The notes: a model not told the origin generated them from the sequence alone. A stretch of DNA of 7,259 nt from CAYRFU01 sp964423525 (GCA_964423525.1 CAYRFU010000344.1:1-7259); one strand, 5' to 3'; counted from the first letter of the stretch, positions 1-5,705 are shown. Numbers and translations: made by a program.

Positions 1-875
1 TCCCCAGCGAGACGGTCAATTCCAACCTGCTGGGAGTTTTGGAAATCGACGTCACTCTTCAGTTCGGGAGTCGTTCCGATGAGATCTTGCTCGGCATGGT
101 TCAGGCACTGCTCGTCGAGACCTTTGAGCGCGTTGACCAGGTCCCAGCAGGGACCGGCGAAAAGAGCGGCTCCGACTTCTTTGATGCGCCCACTTAGCGC
201 TTCCGATCCTTCCTTCGAGAGAGAACTGTAGCGCAGATTGAAGAGGTTGAGCGGCGAATAAGGAGGGTTGTCGCAGTGCAAGAGATTGGTGACATAGGCC
301 AAGCCAGCTCCGAGGGCTTGGTTGACAGCTTCCAGCGTGAGTACTTGGTTGAGGCTTTCCACCTGGCTTGAGCCGGGTCGGCAATCGCTGGGTAGCCAGT
401 TGAACCGTTGGGGTTTGTACTCTGGGTTTCGCCGAAAACCGCTGCAGAGGCTCGTCATCAAGAGATCTCCGGTGCGGGTTTCCAGGAATCGTTCTCCCAG
501 TTCACCTTCGAGCAGAGCCGCTTCTCTTCTTGCCACCTCAACGCTCCAGTCGATCGACTCTCGCTCGACAGGGCCCACCCACAGGCCTTCACCAACCTCT
601 TTCAGGCACTGGTGAGCATAGGCTGGAAAATCCTCTGAAACCAGCGGAACAGCGTCCGGTTGTTGCTTCAAGTGGCCCATGATCGGCTCGCCTCTCAACG
701 GGCGAGGCCGGGTGATAGCAGGGTGTCCTGGTCGAGTTTCGTCGCGTAGCACTCGATCGGCCAGGTAGGCTTCTGCTTCTGCTCGGGTGTAGGCGTTCCC
801 CGGACTTTCCGGCTGGGCCTTGGCGAGCCTGGGGGCCACGCCGACTTTTCTTCTTACTCCTACCACCTTTTCCAT
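1..875 (-). CDS. Hypothetical protein, C-terminus beyond the window
   Basis: An uninterrupted minus-strand frame of about 291 codons runs from ATG at 875 to the left edge without a stop, so the gene is partial at its 3' end. The upstream in-frame stop is at 891-893, which leaves ATG 875 as the best start (a TTG at 887 is the only alternative before it). There is no clear Shine-Dalgarno sequence. I do not recognise the family. The first 60 or so residues are basic and proline-rich and look disordered. A helical, charged stretch follows (around residues 85-145), and the rest is mixed and contains Cys residues (e.g. LLMTSLCSGF, NLLHCDNPPY, FAGPCWDLV). No signal peptide or membrane segment is seen. 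Codons are consistent throughout, with no sign of a frame break, unlike the large gene to its right. It is divergent from that gene. That it encodes a protein is well supported by the length and by the sensible composition of this frame; its function is unknown. Confidence 0.8.
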   Translation of the reverse strand, partial: MEKVVGVRRKVGVAPRLAKAQPESPGNAYTRAEAEAYLADRVLRDETRPGHPAITRPRPLRGEPIMGHLKQQPDAVPLVSEDFPAYAHQCLKEVGEGLWVGPVERESIDWSVEVARREAALLEGELGERFLETRTGDLLMTSLCSGFRRNPEYKPQRFNWLPSDCRPGSSQVESLNQVLTLEAVNQALGAGLAYVTNLLHCDNPPYSPLNLFNLRYSSLSKEGSEALSGRIKEVGAALFAGPCWDLVNALKGLDEQCLNHAEQDLIGTTPELKSDVDFQNSQQVGIDRLAG

Positions 876-1293
876 GGTGGCCGACAAGCGTCAAAAAATC
901 GTCAAGTTTCCGGCCACAAGCTACATCGCCGAACCTGCTCGGGAAGTCGGTAGAGTCAACCGCCGCTGGAGAGTCAGGGTTCCGTTGCTTCTCGGTCGAG
1001 TGAATCCAAATGGCGTCATTAGCCTGTTCTTAGAAGAAAGACTCCTACGGCTGTCGAAGTTTACCAAGTGGCCATTATCAGCCAGTTCCATAAGGGTCGT
1101 CCTCGGGGGGCGCGTCCGGACAGATCGCGGCGAGTCTAAGACCGAGGGCCTGGTCTTGCCCAGCCAAGACCAGTTTGACGAGCGAGGCCAGCCAGAACTC
1201 CTTTCCCCAACCCCGAACCCGGCATCCCCTCAGCTCGGCTACGTCGAGAAACTCTTGGCCCAACCTGCCGCCGGCCCGCGTGGGGCCAGAACG
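876..1293. other. Region between divergent genes, no convincing gene
   Basis: This stretch separates the minus gene starting at 875 from the plus gene starting near 1294. The plus frame that carries the downstream gene is open back to 820, so the true start could lie upstream. The translated composition before about 1140 is unlike a normal protein, while from about 1180 (DQFDERGQPELL, then QLGYVEKLLAQ) it begins to look plausible. In-frame TTG codons at 1156 and 1255 are alternative starts. No convincing -35/-10 pair is visible on either strand. The main structured element is the inverted repeat at 1150-1173. Confidence 0.5.
1150..1173. repeat. Perfect 9-bp inverted repeat, 6-nt loop
   Basis: CTGGTCTTG at 1150-1158 pairs perfectly with CAAGACCAG at 1165-1173 around the loop CCCAGC. 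Only TTTG follows, so it is a poor intrinsic terminator. It lies about 120 bp ahead of the probable start of the frameshifted plus-strand gene and about 275 bp upstream of the divergent minus-strand gene, where an operator or a leader hairpin would be possible. It could also be part of the coding frame if the gene starts farther upstream. Confidence 0.5.
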
Positions 1294-1797
1294 ATGGTCG
1301 CCCTATACAAACTCAAGCCCGAGGAAGAGTCGGCCCTCAGAGAAAGACTGAATCTTGAGCCCAAAGGCAGCTTCGAAGAGATCTACGAAGCGCTGGCACC
1401 ACCGGGCCAGGAAAAGCCCACTCAGGTCGGGCCCGAAGAGCTCAAAACCGTCGGTGCCGAGATGAAGCAGCAAGCCGCCGAGCTTCGACACAGAGCCACC
1501 CAGGCTTTGAGAAGACACGGGTTGGTAAGCCCGGACTATCTCAGTCCTGATGGAATTGAGGAAGCCGTCAGAGGGATGGAAATCACTCCCGAGAGAGTCG
1601 ACCGTTACCTGGAGGCCTACCCTTTCAACAAGAATTCATCACCACCGATGTGGAGCTTCCCCAGAAAGAGCAACTATCACGGCGAGTCTACGAAGGGGTC
1701 AACCAGGCAACAGTCAGCCGGACCCTCAGCTCGATCGAGGGCGAACTCAAGGAGCTGGAAGAAACCCTCGATGGCCAATGGAGACTGGCTGGAGTAG
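1294..1797 (+). CDS. N-terminal part of frameshifted GNAT-containing protein
   Basis: The first piece of a long gene split by frame breaks. From ATG 1294 the frame reads as a charged, helical protein (LKPEEESALRERL, then GAEMKQQAAELRHRA) for about 111 codons, up to Phe at 1624-1626. After about 1630 the same frame turns into Ser/Arg/Pro-rich sequence typical of a wrong frame and stops at 1797. From about 1626 the -1 frame becomes the good one. So only 1294 to about 1626 is likely to be translated usefully in this frame, and the remainder is the product of terminating without a shift. The start is uncertain because there is no clear ribosome binding site and the frame is open upstream to 820. 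I do not recognise this N-terminal domain. It may be the short product of programmed frameshifting, or simply the front of a broken gene. Confidence 0.6.
   Translation: MVALYKLKPEEESALRERLNLEPKGSFEEIYEALAPPGQEKPTQVGPEELKTVGAEMKQQAAELRHRATQALRRHGLVSPDYLSPDGIEEAVRGMEITPERVDRYLEAYPFNKNSSPPMWSFPRKSNYHGESTKGSTRQQSAGPSARSRANSRSWKKPSMANGDWLE
1611..1626 (+). other. Candidate -1 frameshift site: GGAGG plus heptamer CCCTTTC
   Basis: In the incoming frame the codons are C CCT TTC, an exact X_XXY_YYZ slippery heptamer at 1620-1626. Slipping back one base lets both tRNAs re-pair on CCC TTT, and translation then enters the frame that stays open to 3005. The place where coding character switches frame (between about 1608 and 1650) coincides with the heptamer. 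A Shine-Dalgarno-like GGAGG lies at 1611-1615, only 4 nt before the heptamer; in known bacterial -1 sites such elements sit farther upstream, near 10 nt. The only downstream stem I see is short, CCAC/GTGG at 1642-1653. A single missing base in the CCC or TTT run would look the same, so programmed shifting is a hypothesis. Confidence 0.35.
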
Positions 1798-3005
1798 AGC
1801 TCGGCTACCTAGGGGGAGGCCGCGGCTCGATGCAACGCCAGAAGACTCAGCTTTTAACCGAGAAAGCAGCCTTTGAGGCTGCTCAGAAGAAGCTAGAGCA
1901 AGAGACGTCTCAGGCCAGTGAGCGTCACCGCGAGCAGCAAAAAGCCAAGCTGGAAACGGTCTTGTTAGAGGGCTATCATGATCTGGTGGGAGCCAACTTG
2001 CTCGCCCGAAACGGACGGAATTTCCAGGAACTCGCTGGAGTCATTGAGGGCCATCCAGAGCTCTCCTCCGTGACCGTCCCGAGGCCCCTGGCCGAAATGT
2101 CGATTAGTCAGTGCGAGAATGTGCACCGCGGTCTGATCCGAGTCGAGGAAGAGCGTCTTCAGGGACTCGAGCAGGAGCGACGCTTCACCTCGGTTTTCGG
2201 GATGGACCGAGAAGCCTTCACGCGCCAGCTTCAGGAAACGCTGGGGCAGGGTCTACCCTACCACATCGAAATCGGTCGACTGTACGACCTCGACGAGAAG
2301 GGCCAGGCCCGCGACGGTTATCATAGTCTCCGATTCAGCGTCCAAGACACGAGCCTTCTCGACCCTAGACTGCTGACCCGAGACGACAGGCGCTATCAAC
2401 CCGACCTGCAAGGCAAACCCCCCAAACTTTTCGAGGGCCACTTAATGTGGTTTCCCGAGAACGGACAGCTGGTGATCGAAAAGACGCGAGCCTCCCGACA
2501 GGCTGCGGGCCGGGGATTGGGAAAGATCGTGGCCCGCAACATCCTCGACCAGGCTGGCAAGTTGGGAGCCAAAGAGGTGGCTCTCTTCGCCGGCGAAGAA
2601 GATGGTCAGCTGTTCTGGGCCAAAGCCGGGTTCTTACCAGCGGCTGAGACCGGGCGAACTCAAGACTGGATGGGAAGAACCGGTGAGCTCTATTACGGTC
2701 ATGACGACCTCAAGCGGTCTCTAAAAAGTCAGTTGGAATTCGTCAAGATTCCCGACGCCTCCAAGAGCCGAATCCTCGAGAGTCTTGAGCGCGACGATCC
2801 GGAGAAGCCCTGGTTGTGGGAGATCGCGGATGACAAGACCCCGCTCCCCAAGGGGAAACGGTCGCCAAAGAACTTCACAACAAATACTCTTGTTGGAGTG
2901 GCCAATTCCGTCTCGACAATCCGGCTCAGAGGGTCCGTCTCGATCGCTTTGTCAGCCCCGATGCTCGTTTTGAAGGGGTTGAAGCTCTGCGAGCGGAGAT
3001 GCTAG
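1650..3005 (+). CDS. Central part of frameshifted protein: coiled coil plus GNAT-like domain
   Basis: This frame is open from 1560, and the GTG at 1650 is merely its first start-like codon. Real reading probably enters from the preceding frame near 1626. Residues numbered from 1650: 1-180 are strongly charged, Gln/Glu-rich and helical, and likely form coiled coils (ELKELEETL, KKLEQETSQASERHREQQ). About 200-350 resemble a GNAT N-acetyltransferase fold. RQAAGRGLG at 283-291 fits the acetyl-CoA-binding motif (Q/R-x-x-G-x-G/A) at the head of a helix, the strand KEVALFAG follows at 308-315, and GQLFWAKAGF at 319-328 fits motif B (F/Y-x-K-x-GF). The substrate is unknown. After about residue 395 (WEIADDKTP) the frame loses coding character, and the good sequence continues in the -1 frame that stops at 3076. 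It is convergent with the minus gene ending at 3099. A GNAT module inside such a large helical protein is unusual. Confidence 0.72.
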   Translation: MELPQKEQLSRRVYEGVNQATVSRTLSSIEGELKELEETLDGQWRLAGVELGYLGGGRGSMQRQKTQLLTEKAAFEAAQKKLEQETSQASERHREQQKAKLETVLLEGYHDLVGANLLARNGRNFQELAGVIEGHPELSSVTVPRPLAEMSISQCENVHRGLIRVEEERLQGLEQERRFTSVFGMDREAFTRQLQETLGQGLPYHIEIGRLYDLDEKGQARDGYHSLRFSVQDTSLLDPRLLTRDDRRYQPDLQGKPPKLFEGHLMWFPENGQLVIEKTRASRQAAGRGLGKIVARNILDQAGKLGAKEVALFAGEEDGQLFWAKAGFLPAAETGRTQDWMGRTGELYYGHDDLKRSLKSQLEFVKIPDASKSRILESLERDDPEKPWLWEIADDKTPLPKGKRSPKNFTTNTLVGVANSVSTIRLRGSVSIALSAPMLVLKGLKLCERRC

Positions 3006-3076
3006 TAGACCGGCCTGACCTGATAGCAGCTGGTTCCTCAGACTCCAGGAGTCTTCATCAGAAACCCGCCTCCTGA
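2834..3076 (+). CDS. C-terminal tail of the same protein in the -1 frame
   Basis: This frame opens after a stop at 2831-2833 and has no start codon of its own at the front, so it should be read as a continuation of the preceding frame, not as a separate gene. From about 2855 it looks like real protein: GETVAKELHNKYSCW, then GQFRLDNPAQRVRLDRF, then GVEALRAEMLVDRPDL. The other frame over the same bases gives a Ser/Thr/Leu-rich, unlikely tail. The break lies between 2834 and about 2860, where runs CCCC (2846-2849) and GGGG (2852-2855) occur. No perfect slippery heptamer fits here: GGGGAAA would leave the A-site codon mismatched. A single missing base in one of these runs, by error or mutation, is the simplest reading. 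The domain is not recognised. The joined protein would be roughly 590 residues. Confidence 0.5.
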   Translation, partial: QDPAPQGETVAKELHNKYSCWSGQFRLDNPAQRVRLDRFVSPDARFEGVEALRAEMLVDRPDLIAAGSSDSRSLHQKPAS

Positions 3077-3078
3077 TG
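3056..3078. repeat. Small inverted repeat over the gene 3' end
   Basis: CATCAG at 3056-3061 pairs with CTGATG at 3073-3078 around an 11-nt loop, spanning the stop codon at 3074-3076. It sits between the convergent gene ends (3076 plus, 3099 minus). Another short hairpin, AGACTC/GAGTCT around CAG, lies just upstream at 3040-3054. Neither has a T run, so a terminator role is weakly supported. Confidence 0.25.
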
Positions 3079-3098
3079 CCGGGTGAAAAGGACTTCAA

Positions 3099-3743
3099 CT
3101 ATGCAAGTATCTGGAGACCCAGCTCGGTGGTTCTCATGTTCCGGTCGACAAGAGCCATTCCACGAGCCGGCTCCACCAGGACCGTGGCCCTCTTGTCCCC
3201 AAAAACCGGAGTCTCCGTCGTGACCTCACCAACGGAGACACTGCCTTTAAGTGAGAGGTAGCTCCTATTGTTCTCACCTGCGAGCTCGCCCCCACCGATA
3301 TGCTCAAAGGTGGTTTGTTTGGAAAGCTCAATACGACAAAGCCCGTCACCGAGGTCTTCGCAAGCCGTCATCAAAGTCGGCCCTAAGTGCGAGGAAAGGG
3401 CCGAAGCAAGGGAGGAAACGAACTTGAGATTGTCTCCATACTTGGTGGCGAGACTCTCCCATCGGCTCTTTAACCCCTCGGTGCATCCGTCAAAGACTTC
3501 CCAGGCCTGGTCACGTTTGCCCTCAGACTGGAGGGCCACGAAGGATTCGTTCCGCTCACGAATGGCGCTCGCCGAATCTCGATTCAGCTCGCAGACATCC
3601 TGAATGGCCTGGCTTGGATCGGAGTCGGCCGGGTCTATCAAAAGCAAGGTTCGGTGAGTGTTTTCAAGGGGAGTCGCAGCCTTGCGAAAGGCAGAACTGG
3701 GATTGAGAGCGGGATGGTCAAGACCTACTGAACCTGATACCAT
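3099..3743 (-). CDS. Hypothetical protein, 214 residues
   Basis: A complete minus-strand gene. The ATG at 3743 is preceded by AGGAG with a 7-nt spacer, a strong Shine-Dalgarno that fixes the start. I do not recognise the family. Residues 1-30 look flexible, and 31-37 form a short hydrophobic strand (RTLLLID). About 42-130 are mainly charged helices (SAIRERNESFVALQSEGKRDQAWEVF is split by no Pro or Gly cluster). From about 135 to 200 the pattern is strand-rich, ending in ATVLVEPARGMALVDRN. There is no signal peptide, membrane segment or known catalytic motif. The N-terminal helical plus C-terminal beta layout could suit a chaperone, adaptor or secretion-associated protein, but this is only a guess. 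Its 3' end faces that of the frameshifted GNAT-containing gene with 22 bp between stops. The 185 bp upstream separate it from the aminotransferase, so it probably has its own promoter, although none is clear. Confidence 0.85.
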   Translation of the reverse strand: MVSGSVGLDHPALNPSSAFRKAATPLENTHRTLLLIDPADSDPSQAIQDVCELNRDSASAIRERNESFVALQSEGKRDQAWEVFDGCTEGLKSRWESLATKYGDNLKFVSSLASALSSHLGPTLMTACEDLGDGLCRIELSKQTTFEHIGGGELAGENNRSYLSLKGSVSVGEVTTETPVFGDKRATVLVEPARGMALVDRNMRTTELGLQILA

Positions 3744-3928
3744 GGTCTTTCTCCTGGGTAGTTTCTCTTCAATTGTCCAGGGTTAGGCTGAAAAAATGCT
3801 GACTCGCGACACCCGTCTTCATCTCTCGGCGTCCTGGCGCCACTATCCAGGCCATCCAGACAGGTCCACCTGAGAGACGCAAACGGCTTCGGCGCTCTGA
3901 TTCACCTGGTCCAGCGAGACCGATTCAG

Positions 3929-4720
3929 CTAGATCTTGACGAAGGTGTCAAGAGCGGCAGGAAAGTCCAAACGCCCGAATCCAAACCGGACATAGCGGTC
4001 AGGAAATCCGAGGAAGGAAGAGGGTAACAAGACAACACCGTGTTGCTCGGCCAGCTCAAGGCAGTAACGCTCGGCGCTTTCCTGTTGAAGCAACTCGACC
4101 AAAGCCACCGAGCCGGCTAGAGGCCGGCGCCAGCGGAACTCATCCGAGCCCCGAAAAGCCGACTCGGCCAGCTCGACGTTACGCTCGACGATAGCTCGGT
4201 TGCGAGCGATCAGCTTCTCTTCAAAAGTCAGTGCGACTTCGGCCAGCCTCTCCACGGGAGAGGCGGTGCAGATCGAGGTGTAGAGGCGCCACTGAAAGAG
4301 CTTCTCCATGAGGCTCGGAGCCCGCGTGATAAGCCACCCGGCCCTGAGTCCGGGCAACCCCTGAGGTTTGGAAAGTCCGGACAGAACGAGACTCCGCTCT
4401 GAAAGCTCGACAGCCGACGGCAAGTCTGGCCGAGCGTCTAGATTAAGACCTCTATACATCTCATCGGAAAAAAGCCAGATCTCGCGTTCTTCGGCCCACC
4501 TGACCAAACGAAGCCATTCCTCGTGTGAAGGTCGAAAGCCGGTAGGGTTGTGAGGAAAGTTGACCACCAGCAGCTCGATGTCCGCGAGACGTTCGAGGCC
4601 TTCCCAATCGAGAGCCCAGCCGTCCTGGGTGGGCACAAGGTCCCACCCGACCCAATCGCGAGGAAGATTCTTAAGCGCATCGTAGGCCGGTAACAGAACC
4701 CCGGTCTTTCCGGTCAACAC
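3929..4720 (-). CDS. Class I/II PLP-dependent aminotransferase, main part (frameshifted)
   Basis: Fold-type I aminotransferase (COG0436-like), transferring an amino group between an amino acid and a 2-oxo acid via pyridoxal phosphate in the cytoplasm. Numbering from GTG 4720: Tyr13 in LLPAYDAL; NFPHNPTG at 54-61, with Asn58 contacting the cofactor; SDEMYR at 85-90, with Asp86 pairing with the pyridine nitrogen and Tyr89; LSKPQGLPGLRAGW at 116-129, with Lys118 as the Schiff-base lysine and Arg126 near the phosphate; RFGFGR at 245-250, where Arg245 is the likely substrate-carboxylate arginine. All key residues are intact through the C-terminus. The GTG at 4720 is not a true start, because family members have a further N-terminal segment, found here in another frame (4714-4929). 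Substrate cannot be told from sequence. No Shine-Dalgarno precedes 4720. The gene is either broken or affected by a one-base assembly error. Confidence 0.9.
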   Translation of the reverse strand: MLTGKTGVLLPAYDALKNLPRDWVGWDLVPTQDGWALDWEGLERLADIELLVVNFPHNPTGFRPSHEEWLRLVRWAEEREIWLFSDEMYRGLNLDARPDLPSAVELSERSLVLSGLSKPQGLPGLRAGWLITRAPSLMEKLFQWRLYTSICTASPVERLAEVALTFEEKLIARNRAIVERNVELAESAFRGSDEFRWRRPLAGSVALVELLQQESAERYCLELAEQHGVVLLPSSFLGFPDRYVRFGFGRLDFPAALDTFVKI

Positions 4721-4929
4721 TCGAGAGACTGGAAAAGTCCTTCGATGGGAGAATTCAAAACCAGAACATCCTCAGGCGCTACCTTTTGATACCTACTAGC
4801 GACCCTCTCCCGCAGTACCGGTGACCCCTGGGACTCAGTGTAGTGAAGCTCCTGGTCCATGAGACTCGAAGGCTCAACCCCCGCCAGATCGAGTAATTCT
4901 GCGATGGAAATCGTCTCGCAGTCAGCCAA
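4714..4929 (-). CDS. N-terminal piece of the same aminotransferase, shifted frame
   Basis: This frame carries the segment that precedes the cofactor domain in the family: ETISIAELLDLAG, then LHYTESQGSPVLRERV (the conserved Y-T-E-S-x-G-x-P-x-LR block), then DVLVLNSPIEGLF, which corresponds to the helix start that binds the PLP phosphate. It stops at 4714, while the rest of the enzyme is one frame over. The switch lies in about 4720-4740 (coding-strand GACTTTTCCAGTCTCTCGAG) and is a -1 change, as a missing base would give. The only in-frame start near the front is TTG 4929. The frame is open upstream to a stop at 5014-5016 without an ATG or GTG. Members of this family that I recall have some 25-40 residues more at the N-terminus, which I cannot find in any frame, so the gene also seems truncated next to the toxin-antitoxin module. 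Confidence 0.72.
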   Translation of the reverse strand: MADCETISIAELLDLAGVEPSSLMDQELHYTESQGSPVLRERVASRYQKVAPEDVLVLNSPIEGLFQSLEC

Positions 4930-5025
4930 GTTCTTTGGGCACGGTAGAGGAGCCCTGAACGGGAAAGGGGTCGAGAGTTTGTTCGGTGGGACGGTCGCCT
5001 GGCCTCTGAACTGTCAGCGGCAGCG

Positions 5026-5035
5026 GTCAATTGAC
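5026..5035. promoter_or_regulatory. Palindrome GTCAATTGAC over the -35 box, candidate operator
   Basis: A perfect 10-bp palindrome overlaps the -35 element of the toxin-antitoxin promoter. A wider pair, TGTCA at 5012-5016 and TGACA at 5032-5036, also forms an inverted repeat. VapB-type antitoxins commonly repress their own operon by binding palindromes at the promoter, so this is a reasonable operator candidate. The assignment is inference. Confidence 0.45.
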
Positions 5036-5059
5036 ACATAACCCGTGGACAAGTATTAT
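5031..5059 (+). promoter_or_regulatory. Sigma70-type promoter of the toxin-antitoxin operon
   Basis: TTGACA at 5031-5036 matches the -35 consensus. After a 17-nt spacer comes TATTAT at 5054-5059, five of six to the -10 consensus. Transcription would be expected to begin about 7 nt downstream, around 5066, which is the A of the antitoxin ATG. There is no Shine-Dalgarno between the -10 box and that ATG. Confidence 0.8.
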
Positions 5060-5065
5060 TTACCC

Positions 5066-5284
5066 ATGAACCTGACATTAGCGGCTGACGAGCATATCGT
5101 TCGTAAAGCTCGCCAGGTCGCCAAATCCATGGGGAAAAGCTTAAATCAGTTGATCCGTGAATACCTGGAGGAATTGGCTGGGTTAGAGTCACGCGAAGAC
5201 ATCGTTGCCGAGCTTGAATCCCTGGGGGACGGTGACTCTGGAGGCTGGAAGTTCCGTCGCGACGAGCTTTATGACCGAACGTAG
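5066..5284 (+). CDS. VapB-like ribbon-helix-helix antitoxin
   Basis: A 72-residue protein with the layout of a DUF6364/VapB-type antitoxin. The N-terminal strand (NLTLAADE, residues 2-9) and two helices (about 9-21 and 25-38, with the turn SMGKSLNQLIREYL) make a ribbon-helix-helix DNA-binding domain. The C-terminal WKFRRDELYDR (61-71) resembles the segment by which such antitoxins wrap their toxin. Its role is to neutralise the PIN toxin and, with it, to repress the operon. The frame also offers GTG at 5045, but that lies upstream of the -10 box and would not be transcribed from this promoter, so ATG 5066 is chosen. The predicted transcription start coincides with this ATG, implying a leaderless message. 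The stop overlaps the toxin start by 14 nt, so the two are co-expressed. Confidence 0.88.
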   Translation: MNLTLAADEHIVRKARQVAKSMGKSLNQLIREYLEELAGLESREDIVAELESLGDGDSGGWKFRRDELYDRT

Positions 5285-5705
5285 TTTTTTCGACACCAAC
5301 GTCCTGGTCTACGCCGATGACCGAGCCGATCCGGCCAGGCAGGCAAGGGCCCGACAACTGATTCGAGATGGCATCGCCAGCGGCAAGATGGTTGTCTCCA
5401 CCCAAGTACTCCAAGAATACTTTGTCACCGCCTACAAAAAGTTGAATATCGACCCTACGGTGGCCCGTCGCAAGGTCGAACTTTACGCAACTCAGCAGCT
5501 CATGCTAACTGATACCCAACTGATCCTCGAGGCGATCGACCTTCACCGACTCCACCAACTCTCGTTCTGGGATTCTCTGATCGTCTGCGCAGCCTCTCAG
5601 GCTCGTTGCAAAGTGCTCTATAGCGAGGATATGCAAGCTGGTTTTCAGCTCCGGGGGCTCAGGATTAAGAACCCTTTCCACGAACCCAAGGATTTATCTT
5701 CGTAG
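5271..5705 (+). CDS. PIN-domain toxin, VapC-type ribonuclease
   Basis: A 144-residue PIN-domain protein (COG5573-like). These are Mg2+-dependent endoribonucleases that cut tRNA or rRNA sites and stop growth unless held by their antitoxin. Acidic active-site residues are in the expected places: Asp8 in FFDTNVLVY, Glu49 in TQVLQEYF, Asp101 in SFWDSLIV and Glu119/Asp120 in LYSEDMQ. Length and spacing are normal and nothing suggests inactivation. The start ATG 5271 sits inside the antitoxin gene, 14 nt before its end, so translation is probably coupled. The frame is open upstream to 5205, but that extra sequence is only the antitoxin read out of frame. A hairpin terminator follows immediately after the stop. 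The target RNA cannot be predicted. Confidence 0.93.
   Translation: MTERSFFDTNVLVYADDRADPARQARARQLIRDGIASGKMVVSTQVLQEYFVTAYKKLNIDPTVARRKVELYATQQLMLTDTQLILEAIDLHRLHQLSFWDSLIVCAASQARCKVLYSEDMQAGFQLRGLRIKNPFHEPKDLSS

Noticed and set aside
872..877. CCATGG provides an ATG on both strands (minus 875, plus 874)
   Set aside because: A chance property of the palindrome. The plus-strand ATG has no supporting coding sequence or ribosome binding site.
820..1293. Upstream extension of the plus-strand frame back to an ATG at 820 or 874
   Set aside because: Its composition before about 1140 is not protein-like, it would overlap the start of the well-supported minus gene, and no ribosome binding site is present. 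Part of the end (about 1180-1293) might still be coding.
3861..3872. CAGGT-CC-ACCTG short palindrome between two minus genes
   Set aside because: Arms of only 5 bp without a T run; not enough to call a terminator or operator.
5205..5270. Longer PIN toxin starting at 5205
   Set aside because: The extra residues are the antitoxin gene read in another frame. PIN toxins begin a few residues before FFDTN, as ATG 5271 gives.
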